A stretch of DNA of 64,000 bases from Streptomyces clavifer (GTDB lineage Bacteria > Actinomycetota > Actinomycetes > Streptomycetales > Streptomycetaceae). Under the pieces are notes generated by a model, which made no database searches, was not told the DNA's origin, and saw only the letters and a program-made list of their open reading frames with translations. Each line of letters begins with the position of its first letter. Position 1 is the first letter of the stretch. The stretch covers positions 248,001 to 312,000 of the forward strand of contig BMWJ01000002.1 of the NCBI GenBank assembly GCA_014651175.1, in the 5' to 3' direction. The translations under genes and the position numbers were made by a program. Positions 35,407 through 44,022 of this stretch are shown piece by piece.

Positions 35407-36459
35407 ATGACTGCCGACGTTTCGCCGCCCGTACGCCCCTCCACCTTGGAGGACGTCGCCGCGGTGGCGGGCGTGTCCCGGGCCACGGTGTCCCGGGTGA
35501 TCAACGGGGCGACCACGGTGGACCCCGCCCTGCGGCGGGTCGTCGAGGAGGCGGTGGCGACCACCGGGTACGTACCCAACCGTGCGGCGCGTTCGCTGGT
35601 GACCCGCCGGACGGACTCGATCGCCCTGGTGGTCTCCGAGCGGGAACGGCGCCCGGTGTCCGAGCCGTTCGTCGGCCGGATGTTCTCGGACCCGCACTTC
35701 GGGCGCGTGGTGAGCGGTCTGCTGGAGGTGCTGCGCCCGGCCGGTATCCAGATGGTGCTGATGCTGGCCGACGACGAGGCCTCGCGCAATCAGCTGCTGT
35801 CGTATCTGCGCCAGGGCCATGTCGACGGGGTGGTGCTGATCTCCTCCCACGCCGACGACCCGCTGCCCGGACTGCTCCACGACACCCGGATGCCCGCCGT
35901 GCTGGCCGGCCGGCCCAGGACGCCCACGCCGCTCACGTACGTGGAGGCGGACCAGCGGGCCGGGGCGCGGCTGGCGGCGGACCACCTGGCCTCGCTGGGG
36001 CGGCGGCGCATCGGCACGGTGGCGGGCCCGCAGGACATGCCCGCGGGGCAGGCGCGCCTGACCGGATTCCTGGACGCGCTGGAGCGGCACGGCATCGGGG
36101 ACGTGGTGACCGCCGAAGGTGACTTCACGCATACGGGAGGAGCTTCGGCGATGCGGCGACTGCTGGATGAACGGCCGGACCTGGACGCGGTGTTCATCGC
36201 ATCCGACCTGATGGCACTGGGCGCCCTGCCGGTGCTGCTGCGGGCCGGCAGGGACGTGCCGTCGGACGTGGCGGTGGTGGGCTTCGACGACAGCAGCGCG
36301 GCGGTGGCCTGTGATCCACCGCTGACCACGGTGCGTCAGCCGGTGGAGGAGATGGCGGCGGAGATGGCCCGGCTCCTCCTGAAGCAGATCGGCACGCCCG
36401 GCGGCCCCGCGCCCTCGGTGGTCTTCCAGCCGGACCTGGTACGACGCGGATCAGCCTGA
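35407..36459 (+). CDS. LacI family transcriptional regulator
   Basis: A 350-residue repressor. The N-terminal helix-turn-helix and hinge are [20 protein letters not shown] and [20 protein letters not shown]. The periplasmic-binding-like sugar domain follows, including [20 protein letters not shown] and [20 protein letters not shown]. It should respond to a sugar. No transporter or catabolic gene is adjacent, so its target is probably itself or distant. It converges on the phosphodiesterase gene with a 38-base gap. Confidence 0.94.
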   Translation: MTADVSPPVRPSTLEDVAAVAGVSRATVSRVINGATTVDPALRRVVEEAVATTGYVPNRAARSLVTRRTDSIALVVSERERRPVSEPFVGRMFSDPHFGRVVSGLLEVLRPAGIQMVLMLADDEASRNQLLSYLRQGHVDGVVLISSHADDPLPGLLHDTRMPAVLAGRPRTPTPLTYVEADQRAGARLAADHLASLGRRRIGTVAGPQDMPAGQARLTGFLDALERHGIGDVVTAEGDFTHTGGASAMRRLLDERPDLDAVFIASDLMALGALPVLLRAGRDVPSDVAVVGFDDSSAAVACDPPLTTVRQPVEEMAAEMARLLLKQIGTPGGPAPSVVFQPDLVRRGSA

Positions 36460-36497
36460 CGCAGAGCCCACCGCCGACCGCCGCCCCGCCCGGGCGT

Positions 36498-38699
36498 TCA
36501 GGCGCCCTCGCCACGTGGCCCCGGTACGACGCCGCTGCCGTCCAAAAGCTCTTCATCCGTACCCGGGAACGGCATGTCCACCCGCGCGGCCCCGGTGAAG
36601 CCTGCCGGCTGCAGCGGCACCTGGGGCCCCGAGAGTTCCCGCAGCCAGCGCGCCAGTATCCGGTGGACGGTCTCCGCGCCCACGGGAATCCGCGCCGGCG
36701 TCCCGCCCTCCGCCGCCATGGCGTCCATCGGGTCGGCCAGGGTGCGCGGCCACAGGAGGAACGGACGGGACTGTTCGCCGCCGAGTCCGCCGTGCGAGCC
36801 GATCTGTTCCTCGAAGGCGTGGACGCGCCCCGTGACCGGGTCGTACATCGAGTTGACCATGACATCGGCGACGTGCGGGAAGGTGTCGGTGCGCCGCACC
36901 GCCTCCGCCGCGCCCTCGCCGAAGACGGCGAGCGGCCCTTCCCCGTCCGTCAGCTCCGCCACCGGGACCTCGGCCCCGCCGGACCCCAGCACCACCGAAC
37001 CGTGCTCCTCGCTGCGCACGAGCAGGAAGCCGACCCCCGGGTGGTCGGCCAGCGTGCCGAGCAGGGCGGGGTGGCGGCTGTCGAGCTGTTCGCGCGAGGC
37101 ACGCCCCTCGATGTCCGGAAAGGACAGCAGGCCGAGATTGCCCGAGGCCAGCACGACCGGTTCGGAGGGGCGGGCGGAGCGCTCCGTCTCCTGCTCGTCG
37201 ACGGGCCGGTGCAGCGCGATGCGCACGGCGTCACGCGCCTCGGAGGCGCTGCGGGTGCGCTGTGCGCTCCGGGGCACCGGCAGCCCGCAGCCCGCCCGGA
37301 CGAGGTCCTTCAGCGTCAGTCCGTACTTCCCGGCGAAGGTCTCCCCCGGGCTCTGGCCGTGGTCGGAGAGCAGCACGATGCGGTAGGTGCGCGGGGCCTG
37401 TTCCGCGATCTTCGCGATGAGGCCGAGCGAGCGGTCGAGCCGGGTCAGGACCTTCGCCGCGTCCCTGCTGTGCGGCCCGGAGTGGTGCGCGACCTCGTCG
37501 TACGCCACGAGGTCGGCGTAGACCGCGGTGCGCCCGGCGAACATGTCGCCGATGACGGCGGAGACCACCACATCGCGCTCGACGACGGTCGCGAACGCCC
37601 GGATGAAGGGGTACAGCCCGCCGCGCTTGACGCGGGGCGACTCCTTCCGGATCCGGGCACGGGTGGACTGGCCGATCTCCCGGCCCACCTCGGCGACGAA
37701 GGACAGGGCGGTACGGACGGCGTTGGCCGGGTCGGAGAAGTAGGCGAAGTATCCGGCGCGCGACCGTCGCCCCTTGCCGCGCCTGGCGGCCATCGACAGG
37801 ACGAGGGCGAGCTGGTCAGCGCCGCCCCCGAAGAGGTTGCCCCGGCTGGCGCCGTCGACGGTGAGCAGGCCGCCGTCGCGGGTGCGGGCGATGGCCCTGC
37901 GCTGCAGTTCGAGTGCGCTGGCCGGGCGGCTGGAGACCATGACGGTGCCGGTCTCCTTCTCGTACCAGCGGAACGCGGGCACGTCGAAGTTGCTGCCGTG
38001 CAGGATGCCGAGCTGGCTGGCACCGGTCTGGCTGGACCAGTCGGTGCTCCACGGGGTGAGGCCGTGGCCGGCCTCGTCGGCGAGGAGACCCGCCACGGTC
38101 GGCATGACACCGTCGGCCGCCGCCTGCCTGAGCACGTCGTGGCCCACCCCGTCGAGCTGCACGAACACGATGCCGGGCGGACCGCCCCGCCCCCGGTCCG
38201 CGCCGCCGGGTGTGCCGCTGCGGCGGCGGCGCCGGTCGGCGAGGCGGGAGAGCCTGCGCCGGTAGGCGTCGTCGTCGCGGACCGCGAGGGCCGTGGAGGT
38301 GGCGGAGGCCACGGCGGACATGACGGCCGCGACGACGACGGCCGTCTCCGGGTCTGCCGTCCCGCGTCCGTCCGGGATGAGCCGCAGCGCGATCAGCAGC
38401 AGCGATCCGTTGAGGAAGAAGACCAGAGCGCCCAGAACCAGTGCGGGCACGATGAGCAGCGCCCGCACGAGGACGGGCCACACCAGCGCCGAGAGCAGAC
38501 CGAAGGCCCCCGCCCCCCAGGCCGCGGTGAACGCGGTCCTGGTGACGGTGTCACCGTCGTCGGACTGGAGCTGGAAGTCGGGCAGGATTCCGGCGAGCGC
38601 GAGCATGGTGAGGGTGGAGACCGCCCACACCGCGACCACGCCGATCAGGGCTCGTCCCGTTCTCCGCCATCGCCCGTCACCCACGCCGTTCCACCTCAC
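36498..38699 (-). CDS. Phage-holin-like membrane domain fused to alkaline-phosphatase-superfamily phosphodiesterase
   Basis: The protein has 733 residues. The first ~140 contain four hydrophobic helices of the phage-holin IV type (GVVAVWAVSTLTMLALAGIL and ALLIVPALVLGALVFFLNGS). From about 175 an alkaline-phosphatase fold appears: IVFVQLDGVGHDVLRQA (metal Asp), STDWSSQTGASQLG (nucleophile Thr/Ser region), VAYDEVAHHSG, LLSDHGQSPGETF and IGSHGGLGG. It is probably a membrane-tethered phosphodiesterase or phosphatase. The orientation and substrate are unknown. This fusion is widespread in Streptomyces. Confidence 0.85.
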   Translation of the reverse strand: MRWNGVGDGRWRRTGRALIGVVAVWAVSTLTMLALAGILPDFQLQSDDGDTVTRTAFTAAWGAGAFGLLSALVWPVLVRALLIVPALVLGALVFFLNGSLLLIALRLIPDGRGTADPETAVVVAAVMSAVASATSTALAVRDDDAYRRRLSRLADRRRRRSGTPGGADRGRGGPPGIVFVQLDGVGHDVLRQAAADGVMPTVAGLLADEAGHGLTPWSTDWSSQTGASQLGILHGSNFDVPAFRWYEKETGTVMVSSRPASALELQRRAIARTRDGGLLTVDGASRGNLFGGGADQLALVLSMAARRGKGRRSRAGYFAYFSDPANAVRTALSFVAEVGREIGQSTRARIRKESPRVKRGGLYPFIRAFATVVERDVVVSAVIGDMFAGRTAVYADLVAYDEVAHHSGPHSRDAAKVLTRLDRSLGLIAKIAEQAPRTYRIVLLSDHGQSPGETFAGKYGLTLKDLVRAGCGLPVPRSAQRTRSASEARDAVRIALHRPVDEQETERSARPSEPVVLASGNLGLLSFPDIEGRASREQLDSRHPALLGTLADHPGVGFLLVRSEEHGSVVLGSGGAEVPVAELTDGEGPLAVFGEGAAEAVRRTDTFPHVADVMVNSMYDPVTGRVHAFEEQIGSHGGLGGEQSRPFLLWPRTLADPMDAMAAEGGTPARIPVGAETVHRILARWLRELSGPQVPLQPAGFTGAARVDMPFPGTDEELLDGSGVVPGPRGEGA

Positions 38700-38767
38700 G
38701 TCCGGGCCCGGTGTCGTGAAGGGCCCGCGTCCAGCCTTTCACAGCGGATCCGCGCCCCGGCCGGGGG

Positions 38768-39184
38768 TCAGCAGCCGTCGTACCCGGCGGTAGGCATGGA
38801 GAGCCTGCGGTGCACGCTCGCCTTGCCGCGCGCGGTGTACCGGGGCTCCTCCAGGCCGGCGAGCTCCAGCCGGACGCCGCGCCGCTCGCACTCCGCGGCG
38901 AAGTCCGGCACCGAGACGACGGCGCGGGCGAGCACCCGGTCGTTGGGCGCCACGAACAGCTCGACCTGCCCGCCCTCGACGTCGGACCACAGGGCGCGGT
39001 GGTCGGGACGCATCCCGTAGACGCGCAGCTGCCGGGTGACGACGTACCCCTGCTCGGCGGCCCAGCGCGCGCACATGGCGTGCTGGCTGCGGGTGTCGAC
39101 GAGGAACGGGTCACCGTCGAGCTCTTCCAGCGGAGTGAGACTGGCGATGGCCGCCACCCGTACGTCGACGATGACGTCCCCCAT
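38768..39184 (-). CDS. Hypothetical protein, 138 aa
   Basis: No family was recognised. The sequence starts MGDVIVDVRVAAIASLTPLE, has LVDTRSQHAMCARWAAEQGY and VTRQLRVYGMRPDHRALWSD, then VELFVAPNDRVLARAVVSVP. This predicts a compact alpha/beta domain that could be nucleotide- or DNA-related, without signal peptide. GGGGGGATC precedes the ATG. It is divergent from the metallo-hydrolase gene. Confidence 0.75.
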   Translation of the reverse strand: MGDVIVDVRVAAIASLTPLEELDGDPFLVDTRSQHAMCARWAAEQGYVVTRQLRVYGMRPDHRALWSDVEGGQVELFVAPNDRVLARAVVSVPDFAAECERRGVRLELAGLEEPRYTARGKASVHRRLSMPTAGYDGC

Positions 39185-39372
39185 GAACGGATCCCCCCGC
39201 GCTCGGATACTGCGCCCGACCCTACCCCGGCCGTAGCCCTGTGTAGCCGCCCGTACCCGTGCGGAGACCGGCGGACTGGAGCGCACCGGCGTGGGAGCGG
39301 CGCGGACCGCCTACGCTCGTACGGGGTACGGGCGCACGGATGCGCCGTCCGACGGAGCGAGGAGGCAGGGCG

Positions 39373-40149
39373 GTGGAGGTCACGTGGTGGGGTCATGCCA
39401 CCTGCACGATCGAGGACGCGGGTGTCCGGGTGCTCACCGATCCGCTGTTCGCACGGCGTTTCGCGCATCTGCGGCGCCGCCGGGGCGAGGTGCCTCCGCC
39501 GGAGGCCGCGGTCGCCGACGCGGTCCTGATCTCCCATCTGCACTCCGACCACCTGCATCTGCCCTCCCTGGCCCGTCTCGCCCCGGGCACGCTGCTGATC
39601 GTGCCGCTGGGCACGGAGGGCGCCGTCCCTGCGCTGCGGAGGCTGCGCCGGGCGCGCGGGCTGCGCGTCGCCGAGGTGGCTCCGGGCGACGAGGTCCGCG
39701 TCGGCGGGGTACTGGTCCGGGCGGTCACGGCGCTGCACGACGGCCGTCGGCTGCCGGTCGGCCCGCACCGTGTCCCCGCGCTGGGGTTCGTGGTGGAGGG
39801 CGGGGCACGCACCTATTTCGCCGGGGACACCGGCCTGTTCGACGGCATGGCCGACGCGGTGGGGCCGGTGGACGTGGCCCTGCTGCCGGTCGGCGGCTGG
39901 GGTCCGCGCCTGGGCCTGCACCATCTGAACGCGGCACGCGCGGCGCAGGCCCTGGCTATGCTGGCGCCCCGCGCCGCGGTGCCGGTGCACTACGGCACGT
40001 ACTGGCCGATCGGGATGGACGGGGTCCGGCCGCACGAGTTCCACGCACCGGGCGACGAATTCGTGCGGCACGCGGCACGGCTGGCACCGGAAGTGGCGGT
40101 GCATGTGCTGGGGCACGGCGAGTGTGTGAGGCCGGAGGCCCGAAGATGA
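39373..40149 (+). CDS. MBL-fold metallo-hydrolase (UlaG/NAPE-PLD-like)
   Basis: The 258 residues start VEVTWWGHATCTIEDAGVRV. The metal motif is SHLHSDHLHL (HxHxDH), followed by YFAGDTGLFDGM (metal-bridging Asp) and VPVHYGTYWPIG (final His). It hydrolyses an ester, lactone or phosphodiester; the substrate is unknown. GTG at 39373 has GGAGG seven bases upstream. The stop overlaps the DedA start (ATGA), so they are coupled. Confidence 0.9.
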   Translation: MEVTWWGHATCTIEDAGVRVLTDPLFARRFAHLRRRRGEVPPPEAAVADAVLISHLHSDHLHLPSLARLAPGTLLIVPLGTEGAVPALRRLRRARGLRVAEVAPGDEVRVGGVLVRAVTALHDGRRLPVGPHRVPALGFVVEGGARTYFAGDTGLFDGMADAVGPVDVALLPVGGWGPRLGLHHLNAARAAQALAMLAPRAAVPVHYGTYWPIGMDGVRPHEFHAPGDEFVRHAARLAPEVAVHVLGHGECVRPEARR

Positions 40150-40787
40150 TCCAGGAAGTGATGCGGCAGCTGCCTGCGGGACCGGCGCAGCAGGCCATCG
40201 GCTATCCGACGCTGTTCGCGCTGGTGGCCCTGGGTTCACTGGTGCCGGTGGTGCCGACGGGGGCGTTGGTGAGCTCGGCCGCCGTGGTGGCGTTCCATCA
40301 GACGTCACCGTTCGCCCTTCTCGTGGTGTTCGTCGTGGCGGCGGCCGCGGCGTTCCTCGGGGACGTGTGCCTGTACTGGCTGGGGCAGCGCGGGGTGCGG
40401 TCCAAGAACGGCTCCAAGTGGCTGAGGGCGATCAGCGGCCGGGCCGCTCCGGAGCTGCTCGCGCGGGCGCAGCGGAAACTGGACGAGCAGAGCGGGACGG
40501 TGCTGGTGCTGTCCCGGCTGGTGCCGGCCGGCCGGATACCCGTGATGCTGGCCTGCCTCCTGGGCCGGATGCCGCTGCGGCGGTTCGCGCGCGGTGACGT
40601 GCCCGCGTGTCTGGCATGGGCGGCGACGTACCAGCTGATCGGGATCCTGGGTGGTTCGCTCTTCCCCGAGCCCTGGCAGGGCGTGGTCGCCGCGGTCGCC
40701 CTGACCCTGCTGATCAGCGGGGCGCCGGCCCTGTGGCGGCGGCTCCGGCGCGTCGGGGCGGCGGGCTCATCCACCCAGGACACGTGA
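40146..40787 (+). CDS. DedA family membrane protein
   Basis: The protein has 213 residues. The SNARE-associated/DedA core is present: LGSLVPVVPTGALVSSAAVV, AAAAFLGDVCLYWLGQRGVR and the conserved SRLVPAGRIPVMLACLLGRM with F-x-R-x-x-P/A, then a C-terminal helix pair. DedA proteins translocate phospholipids or undecaprenyl phosphate across the membrane. It is coupled to the upstream metallo-hydrolase. Its 3' end overlaps a convergent second metallo-hydrolase gene by 21 bases. Confidence 0.9.
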   Translation: MIQEVMRQLPAGPAQQAIGYPTLFALVALGSLVPVVPTGALVSSAAVVAFHQTSPFALLVVFVVAAAAAFLGDVCLYWLGQRGVRSKNGSKWLRAISGRAAPELLARAQRKLDEQSGTVLVLSRLVPAGRIPVMLACLLGRMPLRRFARGDVPACLAWAATYQLIGILGGSLFPEPWQGVVAAVALTLLISGAPALWRRLRRVGAAGSSTQDT

Positions 40788-41780
40788 GCCGCCGATCGGC
40801 AGGTCCCAGAGGTCGCCGCGCGGATATCCGGCCTGGTGCCAGGCGGTACGGAGCCGGGTCAGCGGTTCGAGCACCGGTTCGGCGGAGAGCAGGAACGTCG
40901 CCCAGTGCATCGGCGCCATCGCTTGCGCGCCGAGGTCCTCGTACGCCTGCACCGCCTCCTCGGGGTCGGTGTGCACGTCCGAGAGCCACCAGCGCGGCTC
41001 GTACGCCCCGATCGGGAGCATCGCGAGGTCGAGCCCGGGGTAGCGGCGGCCGATCTCCTTGAACCAGTGTCCGTAGCCGGTGTCCCCCGCGAAGTAGATC
41101 CGTGCCCCCTGCCGGTCGCCGATCACCCAGCCGCCCCACAGGGACCGGCAGGTGTCCAGGAGGGTGCGCTTGGACCAGTGGTGGGAGGGGACGAAGTCGA
41201 GCCGGACACCGCCCAGTTCCGCCGACTCCCACCAGTCGAGCTCGGTGACGCAGCTGAACCGGCGGCGCCGGCACCAGCGGCCGAGCCCGGCGGGGACGAA
41301 CAGCGGGGTGTCCCTCGGCAGTCTGCGGAGCGTCGGAGCGTCCAGGTGGTCGTAGTGGTTGTGGCTGACGAGGACCGCGTCGATGGTCGGCAGTTCCTCC
41401 CAGCGGACGCCGACCGGCGTGATCCGGGCCGGGGTACCGAGGATGCGGCGCGACCAGACCGGGTCCGTGAGGACGGTGAGCCCGCCGATGCGGACGATCC
41501 AGCTGGCGTGGCCGGCCCAGGTGACGGACACGGTGTCCGCGCCCGCGGCGGGTAGCGGCGCGGGGGCGTACGGCAGCCGGTGGATGCCCCGCAGGCCCTC
41601 GGCATTGGGCCGCATGGCACGCTCCCTGGCCAAACGGGTCATGCCCCTGACACCCGGGAGGGGTGCGGTGAGCCGGTCCGCGAAGCTGCGGGGCCAGATC
41701 CGGACCTCGCCGAGAGGGCGCACCCCGGCGACGGGACGGCCCGCGGGGCCGGCGAGCGGGCGCTCGGTCTGTTCCGTCAT
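40767..41780 (-). CDS. MBL-fold metallo-hydrolase (NAPE-PLD/RomA-like)
   Basis: The 337 residues contain SVTWAGHASWIVRIGGLTVL, LVSHNHYDHLDAPTL (HxHxDH), DFVPSHHWSKRTL, YFAGDTGYGHWFKEIG and APMHWATF. This is the long NAPE-phospholipase-D-like type. ATG at 41780 has AGGAG seven bases upstream; the in-frame ATG at 41807 has none. With the first metallo-hydrolase and DedA it makes a lipid-linked neighbourhood. The two hydrolases are only distantly alike, so this is not a recent duplication. Confidence 0.9.
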   Translation of the reverse strand: MTEQTERPLAGPAGRPVAGVRPLGEVRIWPRSFADRLTAPLPGVRGMTRLARERAMRPNAEGLRGIHRLPYAPAPLPAAGADTVSVTWAGHASWIVRIGGLTVLTDPVWSRRILGTPARITPVGVRWEELPTIDAVLVSHNHYDHLDAPTLRRLPRDTPLFVPAGLGRWCRRRRFSCVTELDWWESAELGGVRLDFVPSHHWSKRTLLDTCRSLWGGWVIGDRQGARIYFAGDTGYGHWFKEIGRRYPGLDLAMLPIGAYEPRWWLSDVHTDPEEAVQAYEDLGAQAMAPMHWATFLLSAEPVLEPLTRLRTAWHQAGYPRGDLWDLPIGGSRVLGG

Positions 41781-41793
41781 CGAGAGGCTCCTG

Positions 41794-43020
41794 TCATCGG
41801 AGTTCATCGAGGGCTGCTGCGAACATGCTCAGCGCTTGGGCGACATGGGGCAATTTCAGGGGCTCCACCGCAGTGAGGGACTCCATCTGCTCCTCCGGGG
41901 TTGAGCCGAGCAGCGGGCCGGTGCTCAGGCGCACTCGCAGCGCGCCCAGTTCGTCACCGAACCGGTGACCGCCGGGGGCCGGTGCGCCGAGACGCCGTGT
42001 CAGGTACTCCTCGAGCTCCATGGAGTCCGTGACGCCCAGGGCGGCCAGCCGGGTGCGCAGCGGGCCCAGGTCGGCGTAGAGATGGCGGCCAGCCTGCGGC
42101 GGCCTGGCCAGGGCGCCCGCGGTGAGTACGGCACGGTGGGCGGCGGAGGCGACCTGGGCCTGGAGGCCGGCGGCCTGCCGGATCCGCTCGGTGACGGCCT
42201 CCGGTTCGTGCAGGGCACGGGCGGCTGCCCGGGCCACGGGTTCCGCGACGAAGGCACCGAGCGCGGTGAGGATGTCGAGCACCCGGGCTCGCCGGGAGGC
42301 GGCCCGTGCGGTGGCCGGGAAACGCGCGACGGCCACCGGCCAGGCCGACGGGGTCAGCGCTCCGGCCAGGTCGCTGATCACGGTGACGTCGTCGGGGCAC
42401 ATCTCGGCGGGGCTGAGCAGGACCGTGTCGTGGCGGTGCAGCGTGTCGCGCCAGGTCTCGTCGCTGACGATGTGCAGCCCTTCGGCGACCGCCGCCTCAC
42501 AGGCCTCGCGGACCAGCTCCGGCGGGGCGACGGTGGCGGTCGGGTCGTCGACCACGGAGATCAGGAGCAGCCGGGGCCGGCCGCCCTCGGCCCGCACCCT
42601 GCGCACGGTCTCCAGCAGCGCGTACGGGTCGGGGATCCCGCCGCATTCGGCGGGTGTCGGCACGTGGTAGGCGGGCCGGCCCAGCAGCCGTGCCTGCGGC
42701 ATCCAGGTGGCGGGACACGGGCGCGGCATGAGCACGTCGCCGCCGTACGCGGCGATCAGTGCGAGCAGGAGGGGCTGGGCGCCCGGGGCCGCGGCGATGT
42801 CCTGCGGCCCCCCGTGCAGGCCCCGGCGCTGCCAGTAGGCGCAGGCGGCCTCGCGCAGGATCGTTCCGCCACCGGGCGGCTCGGGTACGGTCCGGGCGGC
42901 CGCGGCGGCCAGTACGTCGGCGAGCTCGGGCAGCGCGGGAAGACCGGGGTCGGGGGCGGGCGGGCCGTACCGCACCGGACCGTGGTCCTCACGGGGCTGC
43001 TTCCGCTCGCTCCAGTGCAT
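41794..43020 (-). CDS. Aminotransferase class I/II-fold protein lacking the PLP lysine
   Basis: The 408 residues follow the fold-type I layout: LREAACAYWQRRGLHGGPQD, then MPRPCPATWMPQARLLG, VSDETWRDTLHRH, and a C-terminal domain with LGALRVRLSTGP. The usual N-P-T-G-x segment reads VVDDPTATVAPPEL, and the segment that should hold the Schiff-base lysine reads VISDLAGALTPSAWPVAV with no Lys. Only two lysines occur in the whole protein, near each end. It is therefore unlikely to transaminate in the normal way. ATG at 43020 has GGAGGAGG seven bases upstream. Confidence 0.75.
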   Translation of the reverse strand: MHWSERKQPREDHGPVRYGPPAPDPGLPALPELADVLAAAAARTVPEPPGGGTILREAACAYWQRRGLHGGPQDIAAAPGAQPLLLALIAAYGGDVLMPRPCPATWMPQARLLGRPAYHVPTPAECGGIPDPYALLETVRRVRAEGGRPRLLLISVVDDPTATVAPPELVREACEAAVAEGLHIVSDETWRDTLHRHDTVLLSPAEMCPDDVTVISDLAGALTPSAWPVAVARFPATARAASRRARVLDILTALGAFVAEPVARAAARALHEPEAVTERIRQAAGLQAQVASAAHRAVLTAGALARPPQAGRHLYADLGPLRTRLAALGVTDSMELEEYLTRRLGAPAPGGHRFGDELGALRVRLSTGPLLGSTPEEQMESLTAVEPLKLPHVAQALSMFAAALDELR

Positions 43021-43080
43021 GCCGGGGCCTCCTCCGCCTGCGTCACCCTCAGGCCCCTTTATACGGAGGTTCCCCGGGGC

Positions 43081-43116
43081 CCGCCCCCGCACCGGGCCCG
43101 CCCGTGGCGGGGGCGG
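43081..43116 (-). terminator. Hairpin after the SMP-30 gene
   Basis: CCGCCCCCGC (43081-43090) pairs perfectly with GCGGGGGCGG (43107-43116) across 16 bases. It lies between the SMP-30 stop and the aminotransferase-like start on the same strand. Confidence 0.55.
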
Positions 43117-43173
43117 AAGGCCGGCGGACGCGCCCGCCCGGCCCGTCCGCCGCCCCGGTGGAGGCCCCACGGG

Positions 43174-44022
43174 TCACCCGGCGAACGGCACCCCCGGCAG
43201 CCCTCGCCCCGCGTCCGGCAGGACCAGCAGGGAACCCGACAGCGGATGCGGGGCGTCCAGGCCCGTCCGGGCCGTGGAGATGTACAGGTCACGCAGACCG
43301 GCCCCGCCGAACACGCACGCCGTGGGCCGCCGGACCGGCAGGTGCACGATCCGGTCCACCCGGCCGTCCGGGGCGTAGCGCCGCACCGCGGCACCGTCCC
43401 AGAAGGCGACCCACACACAGCCGTCGGCGTCCACCGTCAGCCCGTCGGGCCACCCGGATCCGGGCTCGACGACGGCGAACGGCCTGCGGCCGAGCACGCG
43501 TTCACCGTCCACGTCGAAGACGTCGATGCGCAGGGTGGGGGTGTCTATGTAGTACATGAGCCGGCCGTCCGGACTCCACCCGGTGCCGTTGCTGACCGTC
43601 ACCGCGTCCAGTACGCCCGTCGCCGTGCCGTCCGGTGCGAACCGGGAGAGGTTTCCGCCCCCCTCGGCCTCGTCGTACCGCATGGTGCCCGCCCACAGGG
43701 CTCCGTCCGGTGACACCGCCGCGTCGTTGCCCCGCCGGCCGGACACTGGTTCGCGGGCCAGCCACGAGAAGGTGCCGTCGGCGTCGTACAGGCCTATGCC
43801 GTCCCGCAGGTTGACCACGAGTCCGCCGCCCGCGCGCGGCTTCGCGGCGCCGACGTGCTGCTCGGTCGTCGTGACCGTGCGCCGGCCGTCGGCCGGGTCG
43901 TACGTGTGCACGCGGGAGGAGAGGACGTCGACCCAGATCAGCCGTCCGGCCGCCGCGTCCCAGGTCGGCCCCTCCCCCAGCTCGGCCCGCTCCCGTACGG
44001 CGACCTCCGGGCCCGGCCTCAC
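43174..44022 (-). CDS. SMP-30/gluconolactonase/LRE family lactonase
   Basis: A 282-residue six-bladed beta propeller. Key parts are LGEGPTWDAAAGRLIWVDVL (metal Glu), RRGNDAAVSPDGALWAGTMR (Asn/Asp), VSNGTGWSPDGRLMYYIDTP and SGWPDGLTVDADGCVWVAFW. It hydrolyses a sugar lactone, with calcium or zinc. GTG overlaps the IclR stop (GTGA), so regulator and lactonase are one transcript. IclR/SMP-30 pairs are typical of sugar-acid catabolic control. Confidence 0.92.
   Translation of the reverse strand: MRPGPEVAVRERAELGEGPTWDAAAGRLIWVDVLSSRVHTYDPADGRRTVTTTEQHVGAAKPRAGGGLVVNLRDGIGLYDADGTFSWLAREPVSGRRGNDAAVSPDGALWAGTMRYDEAEGGGNLSRFAPDGTATGVLDAVTVSNGTGWSPDGRLMYYIDTPTLRIDVFDVDGERVLGRRPFAVVEPGSGWPDGLTVDADGCVWVAFWDGAAVRRYAPDGRVDRIVHLPVRRPTACVFGGAGLRDLYISTARTGLDAPHPLSGSLLVLPDAGRGLPGVPFAG

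Noticed and set aside
35089-36132. Upstream extension of the ligA reading frame by more than 300 codons
   Set aside because: It is antisense to the LacI gene and LigA homology begins at 35088.
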